From JBLZUR01 sp048565625 (lineage in GTDB: Bacteria; Pseudomonadota; Alphaproteobacteria; Sphingomonadales; Sphingomonadaceae), in assembly GCF_048565625.1 (NCBI RefSeq), contig NZ_JBLZUR010000002.1, forward strand, positions 2,108,001 to 2,172,000: a DNA stretch of 64,000 nucleotides. The letters are read 5' to 3'. Positions 61,622-64,000 of this stretch are shown here, piece after piece. Numbering within the stretch: the stretch's first letter is position 1; every line of letters starts with the position of its first letter. Under the pieces are notes generated by a model. It was not told the DNA's origin, ran no database searches, and saw only the letters and a list, made by a program, of their open reading frames with translations. The position numbers and the translations under genes are program-made.

Positions 61622-62707
61622 TCAGAGCTTACCGTCCGCCGCCATCTGCATGTAGCTGGCGTCGAAGCGGAGGGTGACGTGGGCGGCGTCGCCCAGCGTC
61701 TTGTTGCCGGGGAACGAAATGCCCACCGCATCGGCGGTCTTGGCACCCTGCCCGAACAGGCCCTTGGAGAAGCTGAAGTCGCGGACGCGGGTCATGGTGG
61801 TGACGAGCGCTGGATCGGAGGTCGCGGCCACCGCAGCCTTCGGATCGGCATAGAGATGGGTGGTGGTCAGCTGGCTGTCGAACATGGCGGGCGTCGCACC
61901 CGAAAGCTTCGCCATGGCCGCCCGCGCCGCCTTCCCCTCGGCATCCTGCCGCTGCATCAGCGCCACCGTCTCGTACCAGATGCCCGCCAGCGCCTTGCCG
62001 AGATTGGGATTGGCCTTCAGCGTGGCGGTATCGACCACCAGCAGGTCGAGGATCTCGCCCGGAATCTCGTGGCTGCTGAACACCTGCTTCGCGCCCGGCG
62101 TCTGCTTCATGACGGTCAGCTGCGGGTTCCAGGTGACGGCCGCGTTGACGGAAGGCGTGGCGAAGGCGCCGACGATGTCAGCGTCCGACGTGTTGACCGT
62201 CTTCACGTCGCTCATCTTCAGCCCGGCCTTCTCCAGCCCGCGCGCGAGGAGGTAGTGGGAGACCGAGAGCTCGACGAGATAAACCTGCCGCCCCTTGATC
62301 GCGGCAAGGCTGTCGGCGCCCTTCAGCACCACGCCGTCATTGCCGTCGGAATAGTCGCCGACGATGATCGCACTGGTGTCCTTGCCGCCGGCCGCCGGGA
62401 TGGTCAGCGCGTCCATATTGGCGACCGTCACGCCATCGAACTTGCCCGCTGTGTACTGGTTCACCGACTCGACATAGTCGTTCACCTGCACGACGTTGAT
62501 CTTGATGCCGTACTTGTCGGCCCATTTCTTCACGATGCCGGCCTGCTGCGCATAGGGCCAGGGCATCCAGCCGGCATAGATCGACCAGCCGATGCTGAAC
62601 TCCTTCTTCGGCTCCGGCGCGGAGATCGAGGATGGCGAGCAGGAAGCGAAGGTAAAGGCCACGCTTGTCGCGGCGATCATCCCTGCGCGGCGGAGCTGAT
62701 GAAGCAT
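61622..62707 (-). CDS. ABC transporter substrate-binding lipoprotein (NitT/TauT type)
   Basis: 361 residues from the ATG at 62707 with AGGGGAC upstream; the longer open frame crosses the promoter region and is rejected. The signal ends in the lipobox-like FASC (MIAATSVAFTFASCSPSS). A periplasmic-binding-protein II fold follows: FSIGWSIYAGWMPWPYAQQA, FDGVTVANMDALTIPAAGGK, ELSVSHYLLARGLEKAGLKM. In guanidine operons this type of transporter is found with the carboxylase; the ligand here is not proven. Confidence 0.9.
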   Translation of the reverse strand: MLHQLRRAGMIAATSVAFTFASCSPSSISAPEPKKEFSIGWSIYAGWMPWPYAQQAGIVKKWADKYGIKINVVQVNDYVESVNQYTAGKFDGVTVANMDALTIPAAGGKDTSAIIVGDYSDGNDGVVLKGADSLAAIKGRQVYLVELSVSHYLLARGLEKAGLKMSDVKTVNTSDADIVGAFATPSVNAAVTWNPQLTVMKQTPGAKQVFSSHEIPGEILDLLVVDTATLKANPNLGKALAGIWYETVALMQRQDAEGKAARAAMAKLSGATPAMFDSQLTTTHLYADPKAAVAATSDPALVTTMTRVRDFSFSKGLFGQGAKTADAVGISFPGNKTLGDAAHVTLRFDASYMQMAADGKL

Positions 62708-62916
62708 TTGATTCGTCCCCTTTGCAGTGCAGCATTGCCGCAAAGTTTTCGGATGTCCACGGGTCATTATTATTATTGCCTCGATTGGTAATATCGTTCT
62801 AGGCTGCTGTATCGCGGCGGAATCCTCGTCGGTCCGCAAGACGATAGTACCGGGGGGTATGCATCGAAAGACGTTCAGCCAACCGCGCCTCGCCGCGCGG
62901 CGATCGGGAGTTTTCG
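62708..62916. promoter_or_regulatory. divergent promoter region of the nitrogen operon and the MBL gene
   Basis: This 209-base gap must hold the promoters for both divergent units. It contains an A+T-rich stretch, CATTATTATTATTGCCTCGA then TTGGTAATATCG, in which ATTGCC-tcgatt-GGTAAT (62775-62792) is an imperfect inverted repeat that could bind the NikR-like regulator. No guanidine-I riboswitch was recognised. Confidence 0.45.
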
Positions 62917-64000
62917 ATGGCGCAAAGCTTGACCCAGACCACCACCCCGCCGGCACCGATCCCCGGATCGGCATGGGTCAATCCGAACGGCAACCCGGAC
63001 CTCGACTACAATCCCCCGGGCGTGAAGAACACCGACAGTGCGCTCCCGCTGCACCGCAAGGGGATGGTCTACCACGACTACGACTGCGTCGGCCCGGCGC
63101 CCGGCACGATCGCTTTCCCGTGGATCCACGGGTCTGAGGTTGCCGCCAAGAACCGCGACCCGCGCGTTCAGGTGGTGCAGTACAACGAAGACACGTTCAT
63201 CATGCGCCAGAATGTCTGCGTACACTGGCAGGCGCCGTTCACCTACCTCCTCTTCGGCAACAAGGGCGCGCTGCTGATCGACAGCGGTGCCACGGCCGAG
63301 CCCGAATACTATCCGCTGCGCGAGACGGTCGATGCGATCATCACCCGCTGGGCGCAGGCGCGCGGCCGGCGCACCGTTCCGCTGACGGTCGCGCTCACCT
63401 CCGGCGAGAACCTCGCGCAGAACCAGGGTCTCGGCCAGTTCGCCGGTCGGCCGGATACGGTGATCGTGCCCAAGCCTCTCGAGGTGATGAAACGGCATTA
63501 CGGCCTGTCGGGCAACTGGCCGTCGGGCGTCGGCAAGATCGACCTGGGCGACCGCGTGGTGGAGGTGATCCCCACCCCCGGCGCGCACAAGGACGGGGTC
63601 AGCTTCTACGATCCCTATTGCGACATCCTGTTCACCGGCGACCTGATCTTCCCCGGGCGCATCAACATCGGCAACGATCGCGATTTCGTCGCCTCGCTGG
63701 AGCGGCTGAAGAGCTACACCGCCAGCCATCCGGTCCAATGGATACTGGGCGGCCATATCGACATGCTGTTCGTGCCGGGGAAGGCGTTCCGCCGGTTCAC
63801 CACCTTCAAACCTTACGAACGCATTCTGGAACTGCCGGTCACAGCGCTCGACGAGGCGATCCAGTACGGGCGCGAGGTGCGGGGCAAGGACATGGTGCTG
63901 ATCCGGCCCGACTTCATCCTGTTCAACGGGGTCAGTCCCGATCAGCGGACCAAGGTCTGGCCGGAAGGCGTGCCCGACATCCAGCCGCCCTTCTTCTTCT
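62917..64000 (+). CDS. MBL-fold protein with degenerate metal site (3' end beyond window)
   Basis: At least 361 residues, open to the window edge. The metallo-beta-lactamase fold is clear from FTYLLFGNKGALLIDSGATA, VVEVIPTPGAHKDGVSFYDP, DILFTGDLIFPGRINIG and WILGGHIDMLFVPGKAF, so the later His and Asp ligands are kept. Where relatives have THSHGDHVAGxxQF, it reads ALTSGENLAQNQGLGQFAGR, so the entire HxHxDH motif is lost. It may have lost hydrolase activity or use a different metal arrangement. It is divergent from the guanidine-type operon with a 209-base gap and starts with ATG behind GGGAGTTTTCG. Confidence 0.85.
   Translation, partial: MAQSLTQTTTPPAPIPGSAWVNPNGNPDLDYNPPGVKNTDSALPLHRKGMVYHDYDCVGPAPGTIAFPWIHGSEVAAKNRDPRVQVVQYNEDTFIMRQNVCVHWQAPFTYLLFGNKGALLIDSGATAEPEYYPLRETVDAIITRWAQARGRRTVPLTVALTSGENLAQNQGLGQFAGRPDTVIVPKPLEVMKRHYGLSGNWPSGVGKIDLGDRVVEVIPTPGAHKDGVSFYDPYCDILFTGDLIFPGRINIGNDRDFVASLERLKSYTASHPVQWILGGHIDMLFVPGKAFRRFTTFKPYERILELPVTALDEAIQYGREVRGKDMVLIRPDFILFNGVSPDQRTKVWPEGVPDIQPPFFF

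Noticed and set aside
60797..62791. 664-codon plus-strand open frame across the ABC transporter genes
   Set aside because: Entirely antisense to three recognised transporter genes; rich in Arg, His and Asp, as expected from a GC-rich shadow frame.
62708..62916. Guanidine-I (ykkC-type) riboswitch upstream of the nitrogen operon
   Set aside because: Expected because of the operon content, but the conserved riboswitch sequence blocks could not be found on the minus strand; control is more likely by the NikR-like protein.

Overview
The window is high-GC chromosomal DNA from an alphaproteobacterium, most likely Sphingomonas or a close relative. The evidence is an Entner-Doudoroff gene cluster (zwf-pgl-edd-eda with pgi beside it), several PEP-CTERM proteins of the PExxWA type, a fused CysNC, dispersed palindromic GC-rich intergenic repeats of the kind common in sphingomonads, and alphaproteobacterial gene orders such as phoR-pstSCAB-phoU-phoB. 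This assignment is inferred from gene content and motifs; no search was run.

Layout. 1-7.2 kb: central sugar metabolism (pgi, a mutarotase-like gene, zwf, pgl, edd, eda). 7.2-11.6 kb: housekeeping genes (CinA/MoaB-like protein, map, M28 peptidase, family-5-type uracil-DNA glycosylase, folK) and tRNA-Lys(TTT). 11.8-16.4 kb: sulfate activation (cysD-cysNC-cysQ on the minus strand) divergent from a LuxR-type regulator. 16.4-24.2 kb: an accessory island with an HxlR-like remnant, a complete IS5-family element, a PD-(D/E)xK nuclease paired with a TIR-like protein, a winged-helix/Abi(HEPN)/unknown trio, a DUF4238 gene, a decayed spore-photoproduct-lyase-like gene and about 0.5 kb of gene-free DNA richer in A+T. 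24.2-28.8 kb: glmS, a PIN/RHH toxin-antitoxin pair, a doubly frameshifted hydrolase and glmU. 28.9-36.9 kb: gph and the complete phosphate-sensing and high-affinity phosphate uptake locus. 37-43 kb: PEP-CTERM proteins, a membrane protein, a repeat-flanked DUF559 gene, serB and miaA. 43.1-51.1 kb: a Crp-type regulator, ilvB-(unknown)-ilvH-ilvC, a YceI-like protein, a BLUF photoreceptor, and leuA preceded by a leucine-rich leader peptide and hairpins. 51.2-52.7 kb: an SDR gene divergent from an HxlR regulator. 52.7-62.7 kb: a nine-kilobase minus-strand operon (NitT/TauT-type ABC transporter, NikR-like regulator, two DUF1989 proteins, biotin-dependent carboxylase, allophanate hydrolase) that fits guanidine rather than urea catabolism. 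The window ends in a divergent MBL-fold protein that has lost its HxHxDH motif.

How the genes work together. Glucose-6-phosphate is oxidised through Zwf, Pgl, Edd and Eda to pyruvate and glyceraldehyde-3-phosphate. CysD/CysNC make APS and PAPS, and CysQ removes PAP. PhoR/PhoB control the Pst transporter. The IlvBHC and LeuA enzymes make branched-chain amino acids, with LeuA probably attenuated by leucine supply. The terminal operon is predicted to import a nitrogen compound, carboxylate it, deiminate it and hydrolyse the allophanate to ammonia and CO2.

The most interesting leads are the guanidine-type operon with a NikR-like regulator lacking nickel ligands and its divergent degenerate MBL protein, the TIR-like/PD-(D/E)xK gene pair, the DUF559 gene whose last codons lie inside a flanking palindromic repeat, and the leuA leader.
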